56,420 bases of DNA. Origin: CAIUPE01 sp037131735 (lineage in GTDB: Bacteria > Pseudomonadota > Alphaproteobacteria > Rhizobiales > Beijerinckiaceae). Both the position numbers and the translations under genes were made by a program. Location of the stretch: NCBI GenBank assembly GCA_037131735.1, contig JBAXQM010000015.1, positions 1 to 56,420 of the forward strand, given 5' to 3'. The notes beneath the pieces are model-generated. The model made no database searches, had not been told where the DNA came from, and was given only the letters and a program-made list of their open reading frames with translations. This document shows, one piece after another, positions 24,421 through 33,853 of the stretch (the first letter of the stretch is position 1; every line of letters begins with the position of its first letter).

Positions 24421-25827
24421 ATGTCCACGCATTTTAACGACTACCGTATTGCCGATATCGGTCTCGCCGATTGGGGCCGCAAAGAAATCAACATCGCCGA
24501 AACCGAAATGCCGGGCCTGATGGCCACCCGCGCCGAATATGGTGCCGCGCAACCTTTGAAGGGCGCACGCATTGCCGGTTCGCTCCACATGACCATTCAA
24601 ACGGCCGTTCTCATCGAGACATTGAAGGCGCTCGGCGCCGATGTCCGTTGGGCCTCGTGCAACATCTATTCGACGCAAGATCACGCCGCCGCGGCAATTG
24701 CTGCTGCTGGCACGCCGGTCTTTGCGATCAAGGGTGAGTCGCTCGAGGATTACTGGGACTACACCCACAAGATTTTCGAATGGGGCGATGGTGGCACGCC
24801 GAACATGATTCTCGATGATGGTGGCGACGCGACGCTCCTCATCCATTTCGGCATCCGTGCGGAAAATGGCGACACGGCATTCCTCGATGGCGCAACGAAT
24901 GAAGAAGAAGAAATTCTCTTCGCCTCGATCAAGAAGCGTTTGAAAAGCCATCCGGGCTGGTACACACGCAATGGCACAGCCATCAAGGGCGTGACGGAAG
25001 AAACAACCACAGGCGTGCATCGCCTCTATAACATGGCGAATGAAGGCAAATTGCTCTTCCCTGCGATCAATGTGAATGACTCGGTGACGAAGTCGAAATT
25101 CGACAATCTCTATGGCTGCCGTGAGTCACTCGTTGACGGTATCCGCCGCGGTACCGACGTGATGATGGCTGGCAAAGTCGCCATGGTTGCAGGCTTTGGT
25201 GACGTGGGCAAAGGCTCTGCTGCTTCGCTGCGCAATGCTGGTTGCCGCGTGATGGTGTCGGAAATCGATCCGATCTGCGCATTACAAGCCGCGATGGAAG
25301 GCTATGAAGTTGTCACCATGGAAGACGCCGCTCCGCGCGCTGATATCTTCGTGACCGCAACGGGCAATCTCGATGTGATCACGGTTGATCATATGCGCGA
25401 GATGAAAGACCGCGCCATCGTCTGCAATATCGGCCATTTCGATTCCGAAATTCAGATTGCCGCTTTGAAGAATTTCAAATGGCACAATGTGAAGCCGCAG
25501 GTGGACGAAGTTGAATTCCCCGATGGCAAGCGCATCATCGTGCTCTCAGAAGGCCGCCTTGTGAATCTCGGCAATGCCACCGGCCATCCCTCCTTTGTGA
25601 TGTCGGCGTCATTCACCAACCAGACGTTGGCGCAGATCGAATTGTGGACCAAGCCCGGTCACTATGAGCGCAAGGTCTACACGCTGCCGAAGCATCTCGA
25701 CGAGAAGGTCGCAGCGCTTCATCTCGCCAAAATCGGCGTGAAGCTGACGACACTCAACAAAAAGCAGGCGGATTATCTCACGCTTTCGCCAAATGGCCCG
25801 TTCAAGCCGGATCATTACCGCTACTGA
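24421..25827 (+). CDS. ahcY: adenosylhomocysteinase
   Basis: Hydrolyses S-adenosylhomocysteine to adenosine and homocysteine in the methyl cycle, using tightly bound NAD. The 468-aa protein includes the insertion seen in many bacterial homologues. Motifs: GSLHMTIQTAVLIETL (about residues 59-74), substrate-binding CNIYSTQDHAAAAIA (about 80-94), NAD-binding GFGDVGKGSA (about 259-268), NIGHFDSEI (about 340) and C-terminal NAD contact KPDHYRY. A short gap with a palindrome separates it from ptsH, and a good intrinsic terminator follows. Confidence 0.97.
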   Translation: MSTHFNDYRIADIGLADWGRKEINIAETEMPGLMATRAEYGAAQPLKGARIAGSLHMTIQTAVLIETLKALGADVRWASCNIYSTQDHAAAAIAAAGTPVFAIKGESLEDYWDYTHKIFEWGDGGTPNMILDDGGDATLLIHFGIRAENGDTAFLDGATNEEEEILFASIKKRLKSHPGWYTRNGTAIKGVTEETTTGVHRLYNMANEGKLLFPAINVNDSVTKSKFDNLYGCRESLVDGIRRGTDVMMAGKVAMVAGFGDVGKGSAASLRNAGCRVMVSEIDPICALQAAMEGYEVVTMEDAAPRADIFVTATGNLDVITVDHMREMKDRAIVCNIGHFDSEIQIAALKNFKWHNVKPQVDEVEFPDGKRIIVLSEGRLVNLGNATGHPSFVMSASFTNQTLAQIELWTKPGHYERKVYTLPKHLDEKVAALHLAKIGVKLTTLNKKQADYLTLSPNGPFKPDHYRY

Positions 25828-25852
25828 GATGCGACTTTATCGCGAAATCATC

Positions 25853-25883
25853 AAAAGCCCGGCGAGAGTCGGGCTTTTTCTTT
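25853..25883 (+). terminator. rho-independent terminator after ahcY
   Basis: Stem AAAAGCCCG (25853-25861) with CGGGCTTTT (25870-25878), loop GCGAGAGT, then a T-rich tail TCTTT. It begins 25 nt after the ahcY stop codon. Confidence 0.85.
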
Positions 25884-26005
25884 ATCCGCATTCCTACTTT
25901 ACCCCCTTCCACCGCGAGTCACGACAATTGTAATGTGCAAGTGATTCGCGGCTCGCGTGTTGAAACAAGCAGCGCCGCGTCAGGGGCGATCGGGATCCGG
26001 CATTG

Positions 26006-28408
26006 ATGATGGTGAATGGCGAATGGACACGCCTGATCGGATGGGTTGGCGCAAGCGACCTTTCTGGTGCGGGCTATGTCGCGCTGGGCGCGGGACTCGG
26101 CCTTTTATTCGGTGCGATGACCTATGGGCGTTTGTCGGAACGCCGTCGCGAGAAAGCGGTCCTGGCAGAGTTTCAAAAATCAAATGCAGACCTGAGACTC
26201 GAGCGCGATCGCCTTTCGACTCTCCTGATGACCGATGCGAATCTTATCGTGACATGGGCCGAGCAAGGCGCCGACCCGTCTCTCGCGGGTGATCATGCCC
26301 TTCTCGCTGAGGCAACCGGCGGCGGTCATCCTTTAGCATTCGGCCAATGGTTGGCACCAAAACGCGCGCAATCGATTGAAGTGGCCGTCGATACACTGCG
26401 CCGCGATGGCACGCCCTTCGAACTCGTGCTTCAAACCAAGACAGGCCGTTATGTAGAAGCGCAAGGTCGCCCGCTTGGGGGCCGCGCGATCATGCGGCTT
26501 AAAGATGTCAGCAGTCAGCGCCAAGATTATCTTGATCTCGCGCGCGATCATGAAAATCTCAAAGTCGAAACACTTGGATTGCGCGCGATGCTGGATACGC
26601 TTGCGCAACCGATCTGGCTTCGCGACCGTAGCGGCCGTCTCACATGGGTGAATGAACCTTATGCCTTCGCGGTCGATGCTGAAAACAGCGCAGATGCCAT
26701 TGCCCGTCAGCTTGAATTGCTCGATGCCACCATTCGGAAAGACTCAGCTGACACCATTACGCATGGTGATGTCTTCCAAACACGCTCCCCGCTGATCATT
26801 GCGGGCGAACGTCGTATTTTTGATCTCGTTGAAACACCACTGGCTGCCGGCTCAATTGGTTATGCGGCTGACGTGTCCGATCTCGAATCAATTCGTAGCG
26901 ATCTTGAGCGGCAAATGGCCAATCATGTGCGCACGCTTGATCAATTGCCCACAGCAGTTGCCATCTTTGATGAGAAACAAAGGCTAGTCTTCTGCAATCT
27001 GGCCTATCGGACGCTTTGGCAACTTGATGAAGCCTTTATAAAGACCACGCCAACCGATAGCGAAATTCTTGATCGTTTGCGCGATGCGCGGCGGTTGCCG
27101 GAACAAGCTGATTATAAAGGCTGGAAAGCGACACTTCTTGAGAATTATCGGCAGCTCGAAACACGCGAAGCCACGTGGTATCTTCCGGGTGGTCGCATGT
27201 TACGCGCCGTTATCAATCCGAACCCGCAAGGCGGCGTCACCTATCTCTTTGACGATGTGACTGCGCAATTCCATCTGCAATCGAGCTTTAACGCGCTCAC
27301 CCGCGTGCAAAGTGAGACGCTTGATTCACTTAAAGAAGGCGTGGCGGTGTTTGGCACCGATGGGCGGCATAAATTTAATAATCCGGCTTTCGAAAAGATT
27401 TGGGCACTGGATCCGAAGCGGCTCGAAAATCATCCGCATATCGATCAGGTTATTCTTGATGCGCATCATCTCTATGCCGATGTTGATGTGTGGTCATCCA
27501 TCAAGGGTATGATCGCGGGCGTCACTGATAGCCGTCAAGCTCAATTCTACCGCATGGAGCGGCATGACTCTTCGATTGTCGATTGCACCCTCGCGCCTCT
27601 TCCCGATGGCTCAACACTCGTCACCTTTATCGATGTATCGGCTATTGTGAATGTTGAGCGTGCGCTGACTGAAAAGAATGAAGCGCTTGAGCGCGCCGCG
27701 AAATTGCGTGAGAACTTCGTGCATCACGTTTCGTATCAATTGCGTTCGCCACTTACCAATGTCATCGGCTTTACCGAATTACTCGCAAGTGGGACGGCGG
27801 GATCACTCACCAACAAGCAATCTGACTATGCCGGTCATATTCTCCAATCCTCAAATGCGTTGATGGCGATCATCGACGACATTCTCGATCTCGCATCGTT
27901 TGATCGTGGAGAAATTGATTTGTCGATTGGCGATGTTGAGTTGCCGCCGCTTATTGATTCAGCGGTCATTGGCCTCAAAGACCAAATGCGGGAATTGGGA
28001 CTCGATTTGAAGATCAATATCGAGTCAACAATCGGTATTGTTTCGCTCGATGAAAAGCGCATTCGCCAAATCCTCTTCAATCTTATCTCAAACGCCATTG
28101 GCTTCTCCGACAAGGGGCAGACGATCAGCGTGCACGCCCGTCGCGCACAGAGTGAATTGATCATCGAAGTCAAAGATGAAGGTCGCGGCATTCCGTCTGA
28201 TTTGCTGCCTCATGTGTTTGATCGCTTTGAGACACGCAGTGGCGGCACACGCCATCGCGGTGCGGGCTTGGGGCTTTCTCTTGTGCGTGCCTTGGTCGAA
28301 TTGCATGGTGGCCATGTTTCGATCGAATCCGAAACAGGTCGCGGAACACTCGTCACATGCGCCTTCCCGCAAGCGCTTCCCGCTGACGACGCCACAAAAG
28401 CAGCATGA
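26006..28408 (+). CDS. divL: DivL-type cell-cycle sensor kinase (Tyr in H-box)
   Basis: Membrane-linked PAS histidine-kinase homologue of about 800 aa. In Caulobacter DivL is read by DivK and controls CckA, and so CtrA. One N-terminal membrane helix (about residues 18-38), tandem PAS-like regions (about 70-560), then a HisKA region whose H-box reads HHVSYQLRSPLTN: tyrosine (about residue 577) replaces the usual phospho-histidine, as in DivL. The ATPase domain keeps NLISNA, DEGRGIP and GAGLGLSLV. Start ATG 26006 or 26009 (a TTG precedes). It overlaps tsaE by ATGA. Three GANTC sites lie in the upstream 140 bp. Confidence 0.85.
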   Translation: MMVNGEWTRLIGWVGASDLSGAGYVALGAGLGLLFGAMTYGRLSERRREKAVLAEFQKSNADLRLERDRLSTLLMTDANLIVTWAEQGADPSLAGDHALLAEATGGGHPLAFGQWLAPKRAQSIEVAVDTLRRDGTPFELVLQTKTGRYVEAQGRPLGGRAIMRLKDVSSQRQDYLDLARDHENLKVETLGLRAMLDTLAQPIWLRDRSGRLTWVNEPYAFAVDAENSADAIARQLELLDATIRKDSADTITHGDVFQTRSPLIIAGERRIFDLVETPLAAGSIGYAADVSDLESIRSDLERQMANHVRTLDQLPTAVAIFDEKQRLVFCNLAYRTLWQLDEAFIKTTPTDSEILDRLRDARRLPEQADYKGWKATLLENYRQLETREATWYLPGGRMLRAVINPNPQGGVTYLFDDVTAQFHLQSSFNALTRVQSETLDSLKEGVAVFGTDGRHKFNNPAFEKIWALDPKRLENHPHIDQVILDAHHLYADVDVWSSIKGMIAGVTDSRQAQFYRMERHDSSIVDCTLAPLPDGSTLVTFIDVSAIVNVERALTEKNEALERAAKLRENFVHHVSYQLRSPLTNVIGFTELLASGTAGSLTNKQSDYAGHILQSSNALMAIIDDILDLASFDRGEIDLSIGDVELPPLIDSAVIGLKDQMRELGLDLKINIESTIGIVSLDEKRIRQILFNLISNAIGFSDKGQTISVHARRAQSELIIEVKDEGRGIPSDLLPHVFDRFETRSGGTRHRGAGLGLSLVRALVELHGGHVSIESETGRGTLVTCAFPQALPADDATKAA

Positions 28409-29961
28409 CGCCGCACAGTGCTGCTCCTCAAGCGAAGTCCACACGCTGGCTTTTCGATGTCGCGGATGAGAATGATACCATCGTCTTTGCGCGCATACTC
28501 GCACCATGCTTGCAGAAAGGCGATCTCATTACGCTGTCGGGGGACCTTGGATCGGGAAAAACAGCCTTTGCCCGCGCATTGATTCGCGCGCTTGCGAATA
28601 ATGATATGCTTGAAGTCCCAAGCCCGACTTTCACGTTCATTCAAACCTATGACACGCAAAAACTCTCCTTGATCCATTGCGATCTTTACCGACTGCGCGA
28701 GCCCGACGAGTTGATTGAGCTCGGCTTTGATGAATTGTCACGCGACTCTCTGGCGCTCGTTGAATGGGCAAGCCATGCGCCGGAGCTTGAAGCGCGGGCG
28801 AATATCGACATTCAATTGTCACTAAAGCCCCATACCCAGGGCATTGGTCGGGCGATTATTGTGACAGCGCGAGGAGAGCATATCTCACGGCTTAAAAGCA
28901 CGATGGATGTTACAACGCTCTTAGCATCTCACGGCTGGCTTTCAGCAAAGCGTGTCGCGATTGCGGGCGATGCATCAGGACGGCATTTCGAGCGGCTTAC
29001 CAAAAATGAGGTAAGCGCAATTCTAATGCACGCACCGCCACCGCTCGCAGGACCTATTCTACGCGATAGCAAAACCTATCGCACGCTTGCGCGGCTCTCC
29101 GATTCGCTTGGCTCATTCGTGGCGATGGCAAAGGCTCTTCGTGAAGAAGGCGTAAGCTCTCCAGATATCTTAGCCGCTGACATCGAAAATGGTTTAGCGC
29201 TTGTTGAAGATCTTGGCGTGGAAGGCCTTACCCGCGATCAGGCGCCCATAGCTGATCGCTATCGTGAGGCCGCATCGCTCCTCGCTCAACTTCACGCAAA
29301 AAGCCTACCGCAATTTATCGCAGACCAAGAGGGCGAATCCTATCACCTGCCCTCCTATGATCTTGAGCCTCTTCTGACAGAGGTCGAACTCTTTCTTGAG
29401 TGGTATTACCCTGCGTTTTCTAGAGTGCCACTATCTGACAAATCACGAATGCAATTTTTTAATCTCTGGCGCGGGTTGATTGAGCCTTGTCTTAAAGATC
29501 GTAAAACATGGACCTTGCGTGATTTTCATTCGCCTAATCTGTTTTGGCTTTCGGGACGTAAAGGCTTTCAGCGCATCGGCGTGATTGATATTCAAGATGC
29601 CGTCTATGGCCACCCCGCCTATGATCTTGCGTCACTCTTACAAGATGCGCGTATAGCCATTCCTGAGACGCTCGAACTCAAACTCATCAAACATTATGCG
29701 GATCTGCGTGAAGCGGCTGACCCCGCCTTTAATCTCGCCCAATTTCTCAATGCTTACGCGATTTATGGCGCGCAACGTGTGACAAAAATACTGGGAATAT
29801 TTGTACGGCTCGACCGGCGCGATCATAAGCCCGATTATCTTCGTCATTTGCCGCATATGCGCGCCTATCTTAAGCGCAATCTCGCTTTTCCCGCACTTGC
29901 GCCGCTCAAGACATGGTTTAACACTATCATGCCCGAACTCTTTGACGGGGAAAAAGCGTGA
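28405..29961 (+). CDS. TsaE-AmgK fusion: t6A ATPase plus cell-wall sugar kinase
   Basis: A 518-aa two-domain protein. Residues about 1-155 are TsaE, the ATPase of tRNA threonylcarbamoyladenosine synthesis (Walker A SGDLGSGKTAFA about 45-56; PSPTFTFIQTY; HCDLYRL). Residues about 165-515 are an aminoglycoside-phosphotransferase-fold kinase like AmgK, which makes MurNAc/GlcNAc 1-phosphate for peptidoglycan recycling (catalytic loop LRDFHSPNLFW about 372-382; metal-binding VIDIQDAVYGHPAYD about 393-407). I see no frameshift or stop between domains, so it is a true fusion. It overlaps divL and murU by 4 bases each. Confidence 0.9.
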   Translation: MTPHSAAPQAKSTRWLFDVADENDTIVFARILAPCLQKGDLITLSGDLGSGKTAFARALIRALANNDMLEVPSPTFTFIQTYDTQKLSLIHCDLYRLREPDELIELGFDELSRDSLALVEWASHAPELEARANIDIQLSLKPHTQGIGRAIIVTARGEHISRLKSTMDVTTLLASHGWLSAKRVAIAGDASGRHFERLTKNEVSAILMHAPPPLAGPILRDSKTYRTLARLSDSLGSFVAMAKALREEGVSSPDILAADIENGLALVEDLGVEGLTRDQAPIADRYREAASLLAQLHAKSLPQFIADQEGESYHLPSYDLEPLLTEVELFLEWYYPAFSRVPLSDKSRMQFFNLWRGLIEPCLKDRKTWTLRDFHSPNLFWLSGRKGFQRIGVIDIQDAVYGHPAYDLASLLQDARIAIPETLELKLIKHYADLREAADPAFNLAQFLNAYAIYGAQRVTKILGIFVRLDRRDHKPDYLRHLPHMRAYLKRNLAFPALAPLKTWFNTIMPELFDGEKA

Positions 29962-30692
29962 TCTCTATTCCGCAAGCGGCGATGATCCTATCAGCAGGGC
30001 TCGGCTTACGTATGCGGCCTCTCACGGAGACATGTCCGAAGCCGCTCATCAAAGTGGCCGGCAAAGAGTTGCTCGCACATAATCTTGATCTTCTAGCCAA
30101 AGCGTCAGTTGATACAATCGTTGTTAATATTCATCATCTCGGTGCGCAAATACAAACATTTCTCGACCGCTCGGATTACCGCCACGTCAAAGTTTCAGAT
30201 GAGACAGATCGTCTTCTTGATTCAGGGGGCGGCATAAAAAAAGCGCTGCCGCTTTTAGGGTCAGCCCCCTTCTTTGTGATGAATGCTGATTCTTTTTTTA
30301 TCAATGGTCCGCAAAGCAATCTCCATCGGCTGGCCGAAGCCTTTCGGCCCGATGATATGGATATTCTTTTGCTTGTCGCAGGCGGGCTTCAGATCACGGG
30401 TTATGACGGCTTAGGCGATTTTACGATGGATGCCGAAGGCCTGCTCTCACGCCGCCCCGAGCGCGTGGTTGCGCCTTTTGTTTATACGGGTGTCGCCCTC
30501 ATCAAGCCGGCTCTTTTTGCCGACATGCCGGATGGGCCTTTTTCGCTGAATCTTTTGTTTGATCGCGCTATAGCAAACAATAGACTCTTCGGCTTGCGAC
30601 TCGACGGCGAATGGCTTCATGTCGGTACACCGGATGCAATTGCCACCGCTGAAGCGCGGCTTGCATATGGCGCAAACACAACGGGACTGTGA
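29958..30692 (+). CDS. murU: MurNAc-1-phosphate uridylyltransferase-like nucleotidyltransferase
   Basis: A 244-aa sugar nucleotidyltransferase expected to turn MurNAc 1-phosphate into UDP-MurNAc, the step after AmgK in the recycling route that bypasses MurA. Signature ILSAGLGLRMRPLTETCPKPLI (about residues 10-31) binds the nucleotide; VMNADSFF (about 109) supplies the metal-binding Asp; EWLHVGTPD lies near the end. Homologues are often labelled mannose-1-phosphate guanylyltransferase, but the adjoining AmgK domain favours MurU. GTG start at 29958 overlaps the previous TGA (GTGA). Confidence 0.87.
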   Translation: MISIPQAAMILSAGLGLRMRPLTETCPKPLIKVAGKELLAHNLDLLAKASVDTIVVNIHHLGAQIQTFLDRSDYRHVKVSDETDRLLDSGGGIKKALPLLGSAPFFVMNADSFFINGPQSNLHRLAEAFRPDDMDILLLVAGGLQITGYDGLGDFTMDAEGLLSRRPERVVAPFVYTGVALIKPALFADMPDGPFSLNLLFDRAIANNRLFGLRLDGEWLHVGTPDAIATAEARLAYGANTTGL

Positions 30693-33600
30693 TACGAATG
30701 GCAATGCCAAGGCCGCGCGTTTTCACCATTGCCTCGGGAGCGCCGTTTCTTCCGACGCTGGCGCAAACGCTACTCAGTGGCATTCTTGTTCCGAATTGGG
30801 CGCTAGAGGATCAAGCGCTCGCAGACGCAACAATTTATCTGCCGACGCGGCGCGCGGCGCGCGCTTTTTCAAATGAACTCGCAACACGCTCAGAAGCGGA
30901 AGCGCTTCTGCTGCCGCGTGTCATCCCGCTTGGCGGACTTGATGATGTCGAAGATCGGCTAATCCTCGAGCATGGATTTGAAGCCGTTGAAACGGACACC
31001 GCGCTGCTGCCGGATATCGACCCTGTTAGAAGACGCCTCATCTTAACGCGTTTGGTTCTGGCCTGGTCAAAACGCATCTCGGCCACATTACGTGATGGAT
31101 CGACAAATGATTTTGCCAAAAGTCTTGCTGAGGGATGGCGCGATGATCCGCAGGGTTTCATCGTTGCCGCCACGCCGCATGATGCAGTGGATCTTGCCGA
31201 TGCGTTGGGCACGCTGATTGATACGCTTGTCATTCATGGGAAGACATGGGCCGATCTTCACGCGCTTGTGCCGACCGAGAATGATGAATATTGGCGTATC
31301 TCGCGCAATTTTCTTGAAATCGCCGCCGCTGCTTGGCCGGCCTTGAAAGAGGCGGAAGGCGTGATGGATATGGCGGAGCGCCGCCACCGTCTCTTAAATC
31401 AAGAGGCCGAGCGTCTTCGTAGCGAACGTCCGGATAAGCCAATAATTGCTGCGGGCTCGACGGGTTCAATGCCCGCCACCGCAGCTCTACTTGCCGCTAT
31501 TGCAAATCTCCCGAAAGGCGCGGTGATTCTGCCTGATCTCGATCTAGGCCTTGATGAGGAAAGCTTCGCGCTTTTGACGAATGCGGAGGGTCAAAGCGTT
31601 GAGCCTTCGCATCCGCAAGCGCAACTTGCACATCTCTTAACAAAGATTGGTATCAAAAGAGGGGATGTTGTTCCACTCGGTTTGGTTGCAGAGTCTGCTG
31701 ACGCGCGCATGACACTGCTCTCCGAAGCGATGCGTCCGGTTGAATCAACCGATCAATGGAAATCGGCAACACAACGCGTCACTGATACATCGCTTGATCA
31801 TGCGCTTGAGGGCCTCACGATTATCGAAGCGCAACATGAGCGTGAGGAAGCCCTCGCCATTGCGATTGCATTGCGCGAAACACTTGAAACGCCAGATAAA
31901 ACGGCAGCACTTATTACGCCAGATCGGTCACTCGCTGCGCGTGTCAGCGCTGAACTCAAGCGCTGGTCCATCGAGGCCAGCGATTCAGCCGGTCAATCTT
32001 TAAGCGATTCGGCGGCGGGTCGAATTGCGACGGCGCTTGCGCAAGTGTTAGCGCATGATTTTGATGTTGTGCCTTTGATGGCACTGCTTGATCATCCTAA
32101 AGTACGCTTAAGCCTTGACGATACCGATTATATGAACGCACGGAAAGTGATTGACCTCACTTTGGCGCGCGATCCGTTTCGGGACAAAGGTCTTTCCGGT
32201 CTAAAGGCGACTCTGGCACGCGAATGTGCTGATGCAGACGGGCACTTTAAACCGCGTCCTGTGCAACGTCTGAAGAAAAAAGACTTCGAAGCGGCTGTGC
32301 GTCTTCTCGATACCTTTGATCTGATCGAAAAGCGATTTGAAACGGCCGGCCAAGACCTTGCGCGACAGCTCGAAGCCTTGGCTGAAGCGCTTTATCTCGT
32401 TGCGGCGACAAATAAAGAACCGCAACATTTTGAAACACTCGATGGTGCTGCTGAGTTACTTGATCTTCTTGCTTCCGCAGCGCCTGTCTCAACCGGATTA
32501 ATTGAAGCTGGCATTTACGACCTTCCGCCCTTTCTCAACCGCTTGATGCGCGGGGTCATGGTCAATCACTCCCTTCGCCCCCATCCGCGCATTGGCATAT
32601 TTGGTTTGCTTGAAGCACGTTTGCTTCATCCTGATCGCATCATTCTCGCAGGGCTCGATGAAACAATCTGGCCGCCGCAAACGCGTTCTGATCCATTTCT
32701 CACACGTCCCGCACGCGAAGCACTCGGCTTGCCCTCGCCCGAGCGCCGCATTGGACAGACAGCACATGATTTTGTCTCTGCGCTTGGCGTAAAAGACGCT
32801 ATGATCACACGCGCGAGTAAACGTGGCGGGCAGCCCATGGTTGCCTCGCGCTTTCTCCAAAGGCTGCGCGCGCTTACAGGCGAAGCCCGTTACAAAACTC
32901 TCACGGCACGCGGCGATGCTTATCTTGATCTTGCGCATCACTTGGATGCCGGATCTGCTGCGCCCTCACTTCCGCAGCCCAAACCTGTGCCGCCGCGCGC
33001 GCACTTGCCAAAGCGTCTTTCGGTGACGTCAATTGAAACGCTGCGTCGTGATCCTTACTCGATTTATGCGCGCTATGTTTTAAAACTTGATCCACTTGAT
33101 CTCATCGGGCGTGACATCAGAGCTTCCGATCTTGGCACGATGACGCATGATGCGATCAATGCCTTCACACAGTCCTTTCCAGCAGCCTTGCCGAATGATG
33201 CGCTAGACCATCTCCTTGCCTTCGGAAAAATATATTTTGCACCGCTCGCGGGTCGCCCCGATTTCGAGGCCTTCTGGTGGCCGCGTTTTTGCGCATCAGC
33301 TGAATGGTTGATCACATGGGAAAAGAAGAGACGCGCGCAGCTCTCAGCGCCCTTACTGGCAGAAAAATCAGGCCATATTGATATTGCGCTCGGCAACAAT
33401 GAACATTTTCGTCTCTCGGCGCGCGCGGATCGCATCGAGATTTTAAAAGACGGTACGGCCGTTTTGATCGATTACAAAACAGGCCAACCACCCTCACCGA
33501 AGCAGATACGCGTTGGCATCGCGCCGCAATTGACACTTGAAGCCGCAATTGCCCAGCAAGGCGGCTTCGAAGACATCGGCGCTCGAAAGAGCAGCGCGCT

Positions 33601-33853
33601 TCTTTATGTGAAGCTTGGCGGCAAAAAGCGCGGTGATGAGAAATTCATCAAACCCGAAGACGGTACACTCGGCGAATTGATCGACCGGCATTTCTCAGAT
33701 TTCACGGCCATGATCGACGCGCATTGGAATAAGGGTCATCCTTTCTTGTCGCGTCCCATTGCAGAATTTGCGCGACGTTTTGGTGATTATGATCATCTGG
33801 CGCGCGTGAAAGAGTGGTCACGTGGTGGCGACGAAGGAGGCGATGACGAATGA
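30689..33853 (+). CDS. addB: double-strand break repair protein AddB
   Basis: Subunit of the AddAB helicase-nuclease that resects double-strand breaks and recognises Chi. The 1054-aa protein has an inactive helicase-like N-half (ASGAPFLPTLAQTLL where Walker A would be; no GxGKT) and a C-terminal RecB-type nuclease with VLIDYKTG (about residue 932) and RADRIEI. The cysteine pattern of the Fe-S cluster in Bacillus AddB is not visible, as expected for the alphaproteobacterial type. GTG 30689 overlaps the murU stop; ATG 30698 or 30704 is also possible. It is coupled to addA by ATGA. Confidence 0.92.
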   Translation: MIRMAMPRPRVFTIASGAPFLPTLAQTLLSGILVPNWALEDQALADATIYLPTRRAARAFSNELATRSEAEALLLPRVIPLGGLDDVEDRLILEHGFEAVETDTALLPDIDPVRRRLILTRLVLAWSKRISATLRDGSTNDFAKSLAEGWRDDPQGFIVAATPHDAVDLADALGTLIDTLVIHGKTWADLHALVPTENDEYWRISRNFLEIAAAAWPALKEAEGVMDMAERRHRLLNQEAERLRSERPDKPIIAAGSTGSMPATAALLAAIANLPKGAVILPDLDLGLDEESFALLTNAEGQSVEPSHPQAQLAHLLTKIGIKRGDVVPLGLVAESADARMTLLSEAMRPVESTDQWKSATQRVTDTSLDHALEGLTIIEAQHEREEALAIAIALRETLETPDKTAALITPDRSLAARVSAELKRWSIEASDSAGQSLSDSAAGRIATALAQVLAHDFDVVPLMALLDHPKVRLSLDDTDYMNARKVIDLTLARDPFRDKGLSGLKATLARECADADGHFKPRPVQRLKKKDFEAAVRLLDTFDLIEKRFETAGQDLARQLEALAEALYLVAATNKEPQHFETLDGAAELLDLLASAAPVSTGLIEAGIYDLPPFLNRLMRGVMVNHSLRPHPRIGIFGLLEARLLHPDRIILAGLDETIWPPQTRSDPFLTRPAREALGLPSPERRIGQTAHDFVSALGVKDAMITRASKRGGQPMVASRFLQRLRALTGEARYKTLTARGDAYLDLAHHLDAGSAAPSLPQPKPVPPRAHLPKRLSVTSIETLRRDPYSIYARYVLKLDPLDLIGRDIRASDLGTMTHDAINAFTQSFPAALPNDALDHLLAFGKIYFAPLAGRPDFEAFWWPRFCASAEWLITWEKKRRAQLSAPLLAEKSGHIDIALGNNEHFRLSARADRIEILKDGTAVLIDYKTGQPPSPKQIRVGIAPQLTLEAAIAQQGGFEDIGARKSSALLYVKLGGKKRGDEKFIKPEDGTLGELIDRHFSDFTAMIDAHWNKGHPFLSRPIAEFARRFGDYDHLARVKEWSRGGDEGGDDE

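Noticed and set aside
24076..25020. A 314-codon minus-strand open frame across ptsH and the first part of ahcY
   Set aside because: Both plus-strand genes are unmistakable; the antisense product is Cys/Arg-rich and has no recognisable domain.
28405..29961. TsaE-AmgK fusion as a frameshift or assembly artefact
   Set aside because: The frame is continuous with a normal linker and both domains keep active-site motifs; the same fusion is known from other Hyphomicrobiales.
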